Shown piece after piece: positions 1-8,200 of a DNA stretch of 32,045 nucleotides (positions are counted from its first letter, which is position 1; each line of letters begins with the position of its first letter). The notes beneath the pieces are model-generated. The model was not told the origin of the DNA and did no database searches. It worked only from the letters and a program-made list of their open reading frames with translations. Made by a program: the position numbers and the translations under genes. Source of the DNA: Deltaproteobacteria bacterium (lineage in GTDB: Bacteria > Desulfobacterota > Desulfarculia > Adiutricales > Adiutricaceae); contig JAITRL010000282.1 of NCBI GenBank assembly GCA_031288415.1, positions 1 to 32,045 of the forward strand. Reading direction: 5' to 3'.

Positions 1-47
1 AACGGCAAGGCTACGCCTCGTGCCCCCGCCGTACCCTTCTCCAAAAC

Positions 48-97
48 GCAAGCCCCCGGAGGGCCCGTCGCTTTCAACGGGCCCTCCGGGGGCTTGC
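48..97 (-). terminator. Perfect 20-bp hairpin terminator after P1
   Basis: Two perfectly complementary 20-nt arms (48-67 and 78-97) flank a 10-nt loop. Read on the minus strand, the stem ends in CTTGC and is followed by GTTTTGG, so a short T-run follows the hairpin. It lies just after the stop codon of the P1 gene and most likely ends that transcript. The symmetry means it may also act on any plus-strand transcript entering from the left edge. Confidence 0.75.
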
Positions 98-123
98 GGA
101 ATATCGCTTCAGGAAATCAGGCG

Positions 124-729
124 CTACCTGCTGTGCCGTTTACGGCCGCCGGAGCGGTCCGCCTTGCCGCCGTCGTTGCCGTCCCTGCCGTTGCCGTGGC
201 GGACTTCATATCCGGAGTCGCGCTTGCCGCCGCCTCCGGGCCTGCCCACTTTGCCCGAGTCGCGGCCGCCGGCGGGCCGGGCCGCCTTGCCGCGGCCGTG
301 GCCGTCCCCGGGCCGGGCCGCCTTGCCGCGGACGTGGCCGTCTCCGCCCCGCCCCGCTTTGGCGTGGCCGCGGCCGCGGCCGGGGCCGCCGGTCATGCGG
401 GGCGACGGGCCGCGGCCCCGGTGGCCGGGGCCGATGCCCCTTTGTCCGCCCCGGTTGACGGGCGTCTCGTTGACGTAGGTGTTGCTGATGTAGGTGTCGC
501 CGCCGTCATCGCTCACGGCGCCCGCGAGATCGTCGAAGTTGAGGCCGAAGCTGAAGGTCCCGTCCGGGGACTCGAACGAGAACCCTCCCCCTACCTGGGC
601 GTCGGCGGGGGAGGCGTGCCCCGCGAGCGCCGCGCACGCCGCGGCCGCGGCCAGGGCCAGCATGACATGCCTTGAACCGGCGTTCCGATTTTTGGCCTCG
701 CTTACCGCATTACGCTGTATGTCCGTCAT
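124..729 (-). CDS. Small secreted Gly/Arg-rich protein P1 (unrecognised family)
   Basis: A 201-residue protein of unknown function. The start was chosen at 729 because GGAGAGGAAAAGG lies just upstream; an in-frame start at 804 lacks such support. Residues 1-44 look like a signal peptide with a long charged N-region, a hydrophobic Ala/Leu core and an Ala-Asp-Ala cleavage site at 42-44. The mature protein begins with a compact core (about 46-95) containing SPDGTFSFGLNFDDL and GGDTYISNTYVNET. A basic tail rich in Gly, Arg, Lys and His follows; it contains a 12-residue repeat (GDGHxRGKAARP) and ends GGRKRHSR. The core is shared with P2 (1298-1774) and P3 (26848-27345). The secreted location is well supported. 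The tail could bind nucleic acid, polyanions or metal, which is inference only. Confidence 0.8.
   Translation of the reverse strand: MTDIQRNAVSEAKNRNAGSRHVMLALAAAAACAALAGHASPADAQVGGGFSFESPDGTFSFGLNFDDLAGAVSDDGGDTYISNTYVNETPVNRGGQRGIGPGHRGRGPSPRMTGGPGRGRGHAKAGRGGDGHVRGKAARPGDGHGRGKAARPAGGRDSGKVGRPGGGGKRDSGYEVRHGNGRDGNDGGKADRSGGRKRHSR
279..350. repeat. 36-bp tandem repeat, two units, inside P1
   Basis: Two adjacent 36-bp units (279-314 and 315-350) differ at only a few positions and encode the repeated GDGHxRGKAARP block of the P1 tail. The unit is a multiple of three, so copy-number change would keep the frame and alter tail length. Confidence 0.7.
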
Positions 730-1297
730 GGCCTTTTCCTCTCCGCGCCGTCCGTCGTTCAGCGGGGCGCCGTTTTTTGCCAGGGAATAATCACGCCCAG
801 TCATCCTGGGCGCCTGTGACCTTTTCCAGCAAACGGGGCGCCAAGCCGTGCCGGCCTTGCCCGCTCAGGCAGGCCTGCTTGCCCGGAAATCCTTGCGGGC
901 GGCGGGTTTGAAGGGTTCTCACCCGCCTGCCGGCAAGGGCGCGGCCCGCCTGCGGCGGGTAAGGCGAGCCAGCTTCCGGCTCCCCGGGCGGGTAATCCGT
1001 GACCGGGATCGGGTAATAGGTACGCGGCGGGGAAGGCCGCCGGGCGACCGGGGTTCCCGCAGGGCCTCCGGCCCTTGCGCCCGCGCGGCCGCTGCCTCGG
1101 GCCTGGCAAGGCAGCGGGCCCCGCCCGGTCAGGGGCCGGGCGGGGTCGATCGGCGCGGCCGGCCGCCAGGACCGGGGACCGGGCCCTGGCGGCTCCCATA
1201 TGCCTTGGACCGAGAGTCCCCGCAGTCCGGCACCGCCTGTCGCGGCCGGCCTGCGGAAACGCTTCTCCGGCCCTGACGGGAGTTTTCCACGCCCCGG
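730..1297. other. Intergenic region upstream of P1
   Basis: No convincing gene. It holds the P1 ribosome binding site, a 7-bp-arm inverted repeat (794-800 and 806-812), and the conserved upstream block 794-843 that is also found before P3. The remainder is GC-rich sequence whose open frames have no recognisable protein character. Confidence 0.6.
794..843 (-). promoter_or_regulatory. Conserved upstream block of P1 (shared with P3)
   Basis: About 50 bp lying 65-114 bp before the P1 start. It aligns with 27406-27454, which sits 61-109 bp before the P3 start. The plus-strand copies share CGCCC, then CATCC, and a final AGCAAAC(G/C)GGGCGCCA. The P1 copy also forms a small hairpin, CGCCCAG/CTGGGCG. 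The shared position and sequence suggest a promoter, operator or leader element copied along with the gene. I could not place confident -35 and -10 boxes inside it. Confidence 0.5.
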
Positions 1298-1774
1298 CTA
1301 CCTGCGACTGTTGTCCCTCAGACAGCCTACCTTCGAAGGAGGCTTTTTGTGCCAGCTGGAGGGGCAGGTGTTCGGGACTTTGCCAGGCCTCACGTGACGG
1401 GGCCTGTCGATGCCTGGCTTGCCGGGGCCCGGCTTGCCGATGCCGGGCCCCCCGGGACGGGGCCTGTCAGGGGGGCCGGCGTGCGCGGGCGGGCGCCCGC
1501 CGCGGTTCCCCGCGCGGGCGACGGTCGTCTCGTTGACGTAGGTGTTGCTGATGTAAGTGTCCCCGCCGGAGCCGGCGTCATACGTCTCGCCGAAGTTGAG
1601 ACCGATGCTGAACGCTCCGTCCGGGGTTTCCAGCGAGAAGCCGCCGCCGGTCACCCCGTCGGCCCTGGCCGGGGCGGAGTACATGGCCAGCGCGGCAGCG
1701 GCGGCTACTGCCGCCGCGGCGAGGGTCAACGCCGCCCTTTTGCCGCCGCGATTTGCGATAATAATGTTCCTCAT
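1298..1774 (-). CDS. Small secreted Gly/Pro-rich protein P2 (P1 family)
   Basis: A 158-residue protein of unknown function. AAGGAG lies at good spacing before the ATG at 1774. Residues 1-38 form a signal peptide (basic MRNIIIANRGGKR, a long Ala-rich core, and an Ala-Arg-Ala cleavage site at 36-38). The mature start has the family core, TGGGFSLETPDGAFSIGLNF followed by GGDTYISNTYVNET. A Pro/Gly-rich tail with short repeats (GPGIGKPGPGKPGID) follows. The last 25 or so residues no longer resemble the family tail, and their DNA contains a hairpin with a T-run, so the true or ancestral end may have been earlier and the present end may be a read-through. The gene is oriented like P1 and lies about 570 bp upstream of it, too far for an obvious operon. 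Confidence 0.7.
   Translation of the reverse strand: MRNIIIANRGGKRAALTLAAAAVAAAAALAMYSAPARADGVTGGGFSLETPDGAFSIGLNFGETYDAGSGGDTYISNTYVNETTVARAGNRGGRPPAHAGPPDRPRPGGPGIGKPGPGKPGIDRPRHVRPGKVPNTCPSSWHKKPPSKVGCLRDNSRR
1324..1348 (+). terminator. Hairpin with T-run, plus orientation
   Basis: Arms AGCCTACCTT and AAGGAGGCT flank a two-base turn, and TTTTT follows on the plus strand. It has the form of a Rho-independent terminator for plus-strand transcription, yet it lies inside the 3' end of the minus-strand P2 frame, and no plus-strand gene precedes it. It may be fortuitous, or may stop antisense transcripts. Confidence 0.35.
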
Positions 1775-2148
1775 GGGAATTCTCCTTGCAGGCCGCCGCA
1801 GGCAGAGCCGCGGGGCATGAAACGCGCCTGGTTTCCGGCCCCCTTCCTGCGGGGGCGCATATGCTGTCTAGCAATTCCCGTTCCAGGCGGGGATCTTCAG
1901 GATGAGCGAGAGCTCCGGCATTGTCCCTTAACACCTGCGCGGCCCGGCTTTCTAGCGGTTCCGGGCCGAGGGCCGGGGCGCGCCGCCCTGGGGCTGGCCC
2001 CTGCCCCTGGAGGGGCGCCCGCCCTTGAGGGCGCGTAACTTTTATCCGATGGCAGGGCCGCAGTTACCCGGCTGGCTGCCCCGCCTGCCCGGGCGCAAGC
2101 GCCGTGAGGGCCTTCCCGCAGGGGAAAAACCCCGGGCGCGGGGAAGCT
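1775..2148. other. Intergenic region between P2 and the DUF3825 gene
   Basis: GC-rich, with the P2 ribosome binding site at its left edge. No gene, convincing promoter or terminator was identified. Confidence 0.5.
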
Positions 2149-3462
2149 TCAGGCGCCTGAAATGCCCAAGGCGCGCATGGCCAAGTGCCGCAGGTGCACC
2201 GCAAGGCCCGCCACGGCCGGAGCGAACGGCTTCTTTTGCGACGTCGCCACCAGGGAGACCGTCGGGAAAGAGCAAGGCTGCGGGCAAGGCCGGGCATAAG
2301 CCTCTCCCTCCGGGGGGCACGGGGAGGCGTGCCTCTCCGCCGGTGAAAGCGCCGCTAATGCCCTTCCATCCCGGGTAAAGGGCGCGAAGGAAAGCGGCGC
2401 CGGGAAAGGCCGCGGGCAGTCCGCTCCCTCTTCGAAGGAGGGGGCAAGGCCGCGCTTCAGGCGGGGGGCAGACTGGGCGAAGCCGAATTTCCAAAGCCAG
2501 TTGTCCTTTTTCAGGGGAAGGCCCCTGAAGTTCCTGCGGGCCATGCCCAGAGGGAGCACGGTGCGGCCGACGTAGGCCCCGGACTGCCCCTTGTCCGCCA
2601 CCAGGGCCACGATCCCTGAGGGTTCCCGTTCGGCGAGCTCCAGAGGCATGAGCAGCTGAATCTTGCGGGTGGCGGGGTGCCAGAAGGGAACGGCCGCCCA
2701 GAAGGGATCCTTCTGCCTGAACGCCGCCTCGCGGAGCGCCGTTTTGAACTCGGCCGCCATGGCCGCCGCTGCCTTCGGGTCGCTGGACAGGGCCTGTGCC
2801 AGGGCGGCGCGGTACTCCTCAAGGCCGTCCTGGCTCGTGAGGGGCGGGTTCCGGCGGACCGTCTCCGGCGGCAGGTGCCTGGCCAGGAAAGCCGGGGGGA
2901 GCCTCTCCGGGCGTTCCATGATGATGTGCCCTAAGGAGCATGCGGGGACCCCGGACTTGGGGTCGTAGCGGAAGTCGGCCGGGGTCGCGGAAAAGACGGG
3001 CCTGGCGGGCAGGGGCCACAGCTGATTCACGAGGATCTTACCGGCCTGGCCTTCCGAAGGCGCGGCCAGATCCAGGAAAAACCACGCCTGCCTTCCGCCG
3101 CACTTGTTCCTGACGAAGACGGCGTACACCGGCTCGGCGAAGCGGTCGGCAAGGCCGGTGTCGAAGGCGGCGCAGCCGCCGGCGAAGGCGATTTTGCCTT
3201 CTTCCCTGGCCCGCTGGTACGCGAAGGACAGGTACTCCTTCAGCACGGCCCCGCGTTCGCCGGGGGCGGGCAGCCTGCCCCCGTCCGCAGGGGCCGGCCC
3301 CGAGGCGAGAGGCAGCCCGGCGAAGTGTTCCAGCTTGGCGTCGACGGCGTGAAGGTAGGCGAAATCGCTGAGGGCGGGCGGAAGAGCCTCGTGAGGGTTC
3401 TGCTCTAGGGGCGTCTCCGGCGACGGCACGCCCGCAAAGAATGCCATGTCTGCCGTGTCCAT
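2149..3462 (-). CDS. DUF3825-domain protein
   Basis: A 437-residue protein. The start at 3462 is fixed by a perfect AGGAGG six bases before the ATG; the frame is open further upstream, but that extension is Arg/Pro-rich noise. Residues about 75-325 match the DUF3825 pattern I know: IAFAGGCAAFDTGL (91-104), an aromatic PVYAVFVRN strand (111-119), FRYDPKSGVP then HIIMERPERLP (164-189), and AAVPFWHPATRKIQLLMPLEL with a final GRTVLPLGMARRNFRGL...NWLW (299-324). DUF3825 has no established biochemical role; a nucleic-acid-related function has been suspected. There is no signal peptide, so it is probably cytoplasmic. The roughly 110 residues after the domain are Pro/Ala-rich and look like read-through of GC-rich DNA, perhaps after loss of an original stop. 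It is separated by about 1.8 kb from the restriction-modification gene on the same strand. Confidence 0.75.
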   Translation of the reverse strand: MDTADMAFFAGVPSPETPLEQNPHEALPPALSDFAYLHAVDAKLEHFAGLPLASGPAPADGGRLPAPGERGAVLKEYLSFAYQRAREEGKIAFAGGCAAFDTGLADRFAEPVYAVFVRNKCGGRQAWFFLDLAAPSEGQAGKILVNQLWPLPARPVFSATPADFRYDPKSGVPACSLGHIIMERPERLPPAFLARHLPPETVRRNPPLTSQDGLEEYRAALAQALSSDPKAAAAMAAEFKTALREAAFRQKDPFWAAVPFWHPATRKIQLLMPLELAEREPSGIVALVADKGQSGAYVGRTVLPLGMARRNFRGLPLKKDNWLWKFGFAQSAPRLKRGLAPSFEEGADCPRPFPAPLSFAPFTRDGRALAALSPAERHASPCPPEGEAYARPCPQPCSFPTVSLVATSQKKPFAPAVAGLAVHLRHLAMRALGISGA

Positions 3463-4040
3463 GATATCCTCCTGAAGGTCCCGGCGCGGCCTGCGGGACA
3501 GGCGGGCGCGGGGGCGCGCAAAAATAAGGGAACGCGCGGGCGGCCGGAGCGGGGCCGGAAGCCGGGCAGGCTCAGGCGCGCTCCGTTGAAGCCGCCGCAA
3601 AAGAAGCGGAAGGCCCGGGCATCCGCTTACAGCATCTGCCGATGGCTATGTTCTATCCCAGGCATCGCAAGCGCCGTGCCAGGAAGGCGGCCGAATGCGG
3701 ATCGCAAGCCCTGCCGGCCGAAGGGCCCAGTGGCCTTCGGCCGGATTCCGCCGGCGCCGTTGCCGAAGCGGGCAATGTCTACGCGCCAAGAGGGAGAAAT
3801 TACCCGGCCGGCGGCCGATGCTCTCGGGCTTCGGACGCCGGCGCCTGGCTGGAAGACACGGTGCGGGGAGCCGCTTCCGCGCCCGCGCCGAAAAGCCTGA
3901 GGAGACAAGGAACGGCGGGCGGGCCGCCCGCCGAAGCTAAGGAGGGCCGGAGGGACTTTGCGGCGCCAGGCTTGCCCTGGGGCAAGCCGCGCCCTCGCCG
4001 GCGCCGCGGCGGCCGGAACCGCAGGGAAGGCTTCGCCGCT

Positions 4041-4063
4041 TAAAAGCCGTTACGGTTAACGGC
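4041..4063 (-). terminator. Possible minus-strand terminator
   Basis: Arms GCCGTTA (4046-4052) and TAACGGC (4057-4063) flank CGGT. On the minus strand the stem is followed by TTTTAA. The stem is short (7 bp). It lies over 1.2 kb past the end of the RM gene, so its role is doubtful. Confidence 0.35.
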
Positions 4064-4872
4064 CCGCATGCCCAAGGTATGGGGCCAGGAGCTCGACAGG
4101 CGCGGCCAAAAACGGGGCTTTTCTTCGGCAGGGCGCGGAAGCGCCGTCGGGGCGGCCGCCGCGGAACCGCAAACGGCGTTAAGGCTGAAGCCTCATGGGA
4201 AACAAGAGCCTCTCCCCGCCCGCTTCCGGAAAAGGCGGCGCCCCCCTTCCGGCAGCCGTGCCTGTGAGGGACCGGAAAAGGAAGGCTGATATTGGCGAAA
4301 GACAAGGCCCGCGACGCCCCCGTAAAGAGCGGGCCGGCGGGCGCCTGGGCACGGGGGGGCCCTTGCAAGGGAGCGGGGGGAGGGCCGGAAAAGGGGACGG
4401 GCGCCGCGGGGCGCGAAGGCCTGCGGAGGGCAAGGCGCCGGCACGGCCGATGGAAATCAACGGCTTAAGCAAGGCCCGGAGGGGGAGAGAACCGAACGGG
4501 CTGAACGGGAGGCTTGCGGCGCCGCCGGAACGTGCGCGAGGCCGGGACGATCGGTCCTGAAACGCCGAAATCCTGGAATGAAAACCTGTAAACCGCGTTC
4601 CAGTCAAGGCTGAACGCGGACAGGCCTGATGCCCGATTCTCCCTGAGCCGACGCCCGGCTCATGCGGATCGGATGCGCTTTTCAGGGAATGGGACGATCA
4701 GGCCGCTTGGACCGCTCGCGGCGCCGGCCGCGTTCCGATCTCGGCGGCGCGCGGGCCCTTTAACTGGTCAAGGCTGAATTTCCGCTGATTGCGCGAGTAT
4801 TGCGGCTGAATGACGGGAATAGCGGCGGGCCGCCGCGGATGGCGGACCGAACGGCGAAACCGGGCGGAATCG

Positions 4873-4917
4873 CGAAAGATCGGAAGAGCGGAAACACGAA
4901 AGAGCGGAAGAGCGGGG
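4873..4917. repeat. Purine-rich imperfect tandem repeat
   Basis: Two roughly 22-bp units built on CGAAAGA(T/G)CGGAAGAGCGG occur side by side in an intergenic stretch. No gene function is apparent. Confidence 0.5.
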
Positions 4918-5278
4918 AAAACCGCGGGAAGAAGACGAGGGGGGCTGACGGTGAATGGGGGAGGACAGGGGCCTGAAGTGACTTAGGGAAAGCGGGCAAA
5001 GGCGGGCTCAGGCCTTCCGGCCGGGGCGGGGGAAGGGGGCCTTAAGGCTTGCCGGGCAGGGATAAGGCAAGGCATGCCGTGCGGGGCGCGATCCTTCCGC
5101 AGGCCGCGCATGTCCCGGCGCCCCTCTGTCAGGGCTCGGCCAGGCCTTTGCGGCGGCGCTCATGCCGGCAGGGGCCGGCGGCTGCAGGTCAAGCCCGGTC
5201 AGCCGCCGCCGGGGAAGCCGGGCAGGCGCCGGCCGGAAAAGCCGGAACAAGCGGGCCTGGCCCGCCCCGGCCGCCGCG

Positions 5279-8200
5279 TCACGCGGGAAGAAGCTCCCGG
5301 GCGCATCTCAGCACCTCCTCGGCGTACTCGGGCTTTCTGGCGTTCAGGCACCTGAAGCCTTCAAGCATGATTTCCAGGTCGCGGACGTTGAGGCCGTAGA
5401 TGAGGGCCGCGACGGCGTCGTTGCGCGCCTGAAGGGCTTCCGCCCGCGTTTGGCCGAGGAGACCGCCGCCGTCGATGCCGAAAAGCCCGGCCGCGTCGGG
5501 GAAAAAGCCCGGCGAGTGGCTCAGGGTCAGCAAGGCCGCGTTGCGGGCCAGGTCGCGGCATGGGCCGGGGGCCGCGATGGCGGCGTCTTCCGGCTGCGGG
5601 AACGGAATCCGGGAGACGATCGACTTGCTGGCGTGGACATCCACCGAAAACCGCAAGGCCCAGTCGAACGGTATGCTGTTGAGGATGCCCAGCGCGAAAA
5701 ACAGCCTTTCGGGGGGGATCATGTCATGCTCCACCGCGCGGAGCTCCGGGCTGTAGCGGTACCGCCCCGGAACGGATGCCCAGAGGGTCTGGTGGGTCGC
5801 CACGCCGGCCGGCACGACCGCCGCGACGGCCGTCCTCTCGTTGCCCCTGCCGGCTATGGCGCGGAAGCACAGCCTCATGAAGTCGTGATCCATGACGGCG
5901 AAGCGGGCCAGGTCGCCCAGCCCGCGCTCGCCGGAGAGGAACCCGCCGAGCGTGCCCCCGCGGCCCGCCCGGCTGCGGTAGCTGAGATACGGGGCTTCCA
6001 GCGAGACGTCGGACCGGAACTGGATCGCCACGTCGCGGAGGAGACGGGAGACGTTCTTGCGCTCATGTATCCGCCTGAACTCCGACGGATCGACCCAGCG
6101 GGCCGGTTCCCTGTAACGGGCGCGGTAAAGGTAGATGGATTCGCCGCGGCAGACGGGGATGAGCCCCTCGCCCGGCTCCTTTCTGCTGATCTCCTTGAAG
6201 ACGAGCGGCTCGAAATCGTTCCTGAAGTCCAGCCAGCGCGGGTCGAGCGGCCTGAAGGACGAGTACATCCTGTCCAGGACCGGGAGCTGGCGCTCGCCGT
6301 CAGGTATCTCCATGTACGCCAGGAACTCCGGGGAGAGCCTTCTCACGGCGGAGACCGGGTAGGAAAACACGCCCGCGTCGGAGTCAAGCAGGTCAGGGCT
6401 CCTCAGGTTGAAGCGGGCCCTCATGGACTGGTCGGGATCGGCCCTCTTCTCGATCTGTATCATGCCGAACCTGTAGTGGCCTGTCACGTCCGGAAAGAGG
6501 GATTTCCGGTTGGCGAAGCCGTCGAACCTGACGATGCTGAACCCGTTCAGGATATGGAGCCTCATGTCCTTGGACATGTCATCGGTCAGAAGCGACGTGG
6601 GGACAAGGTAAACGAGGCATCCCCGCTCCGCCAGCAGCCCCAGGCTCCTCTCGATGAACGGCCTGAACAGGGCGCCGCTGCCTCCGGACTTGCTGTGCGG
6701 GTACTTCCGCCTGATGTACTCGTTCAGCACCCGCGCTGACGCCTCTTGCATGCCCAAACGGCTCATGTTGGACTTATCCGAGAGGACTTCCTCCCTGAGC
6801 CTCCTCTTCTCCGGTTCGGGAAGCTCGTCGTAAAACGGCATGAACCCCGCGAAAAAATGGTTTTCCTCGAAGCTGGTCTTCTTTGACGGCGGGTTCCCGA
6901 TGATCACGTTGAAGCCGGGCCAGGGGCCGCGGAAGGCGTCGGGGAATTCCGTCTCCCAGTTGAAGAAAGCGTATATCCGGCCGAACCTGCCGATCATGTC
7001 CCCGAATCTCGAGTAGCACCAGTCAGGATCCATCATGAGGGACCGGGTCCTGCTGTAGGCGACGAGGGCGCCGGAAATGTCGTCAAGCGAGGCTTCCATG
7101 CGGCCGCAGCTCTGGGTCACCGTGAGGGAATCGGCGTCGTAGACCCTGCGCCACAGCCTGGCCCGGTCATACGCGTCGACGATGTCCAGGAAATTTCGGA
7201 TGTCGAGATACTTGTTGATCTCGCTCATCTCGCCGGAAAGCCTCCGGTACAGCGACTTGGAAAGCTTGACCTGATCGCCGCTGGAGTCGTATATGTCGCT
7301 TAAGGCCGCCGATTCCTCCTGCAGCCTGTCGAAAAGGGCCTGCTGACTGGGCAGCGAGAGCTCGGGCCAGGTTTCCCGGCTCCTGGCCTCGTCGGCGCCC
7401 GCCCCGACCAGCGCGTTGCCGCGCTTCACGTGATGCTCTATGAACACGAGCGGGGCGCCTAAAACGAAGGTGTCGACCCACAGGGATACCAGGGCGAGCT
7501 CCACCGCGAGCTGCGAGACGTCCACGCCGTAAATCGTCCTCTTGAGGAGAATGCGCTTGAGCACATCCCTCTCCTCTATCACCGTTCCGGCCAGGCCGGA
7601 GCCGTCGTCCGGCCCCAGGATCGCCGCGAGGCCTTCCCTGATCGACGCCGCCTCCTTTTCCAGCGCCCTTCTCAGCCTCGTGTCCGTTCCGAGGCGCTGC
7701 CGGGCCTTGTCGGCCAGGAAGTTCAGCGCGTCAATCAGGATCTGGCCGCTGCCGCAGGCGTTGTCCAGTATCTTCATGTCCAGGATGGAGCGCCCCGGCC
7801 GGGCGAACACGGAGTCAAGCTGGCTTTGTATGCCCGCCTTCGCCATATGCGCGGACAGGGGGCCGGGGGTGTAGTAGGAGCAGGAGAGCCTTCTGTTCCT
7901 GAAAGCGTTCTGGAGGTACAGCTGTCCCTTGCCGACGACGGAGACCGTCTCCGTCCCTGCCCCCAGCCTTTCAAGGATAGCCTTGTCGCGGCGGCCGCAG
8001 AACCCCTCCATGACCTGCGGGGCGGCCTGGCGGCTCTTGGCGTAGGATACCCTCAGGAACTCCAGATCCTCCTCGGCCGTCCTGAACTCGTACTCGGCGA
8101 GACCGTGGTATATCGTCCCCAGGTGCGACGGCGACAGGGTCCTGAAGTCGCGCCGCGACCCGTCAGCGGCGTACAGGAGCCTGCCGAGCAGCCGGGAGAC

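Larger units (their letters stand above)
3463..5278. other. Long intergenic region downstream of the RM gene
   Basis: 1.8 kb with no convincing gene on either strand; the open frames are Arg/Pro/Gly-rich shadows without conserved motifs. It contains a hairpin with a minus-strand T-run at 4041-4063, a purine-rich imperfect direct repeat at about 4873-4917, and a stretch around 4560-4980 that is less GC-rich than its surroundings. Confidence 0.55.

Noticed and set aside
4877-4891. Fifteen-base match to the start of a common sequencing adapter (AGATCGGAAGAGCGG)
   Set aside because: It lies inside a purine-rich imperfect tandem repeat, the match ends there and the sequence continues normally, so adapter contamination is unlikely, though read coverage would settle it.
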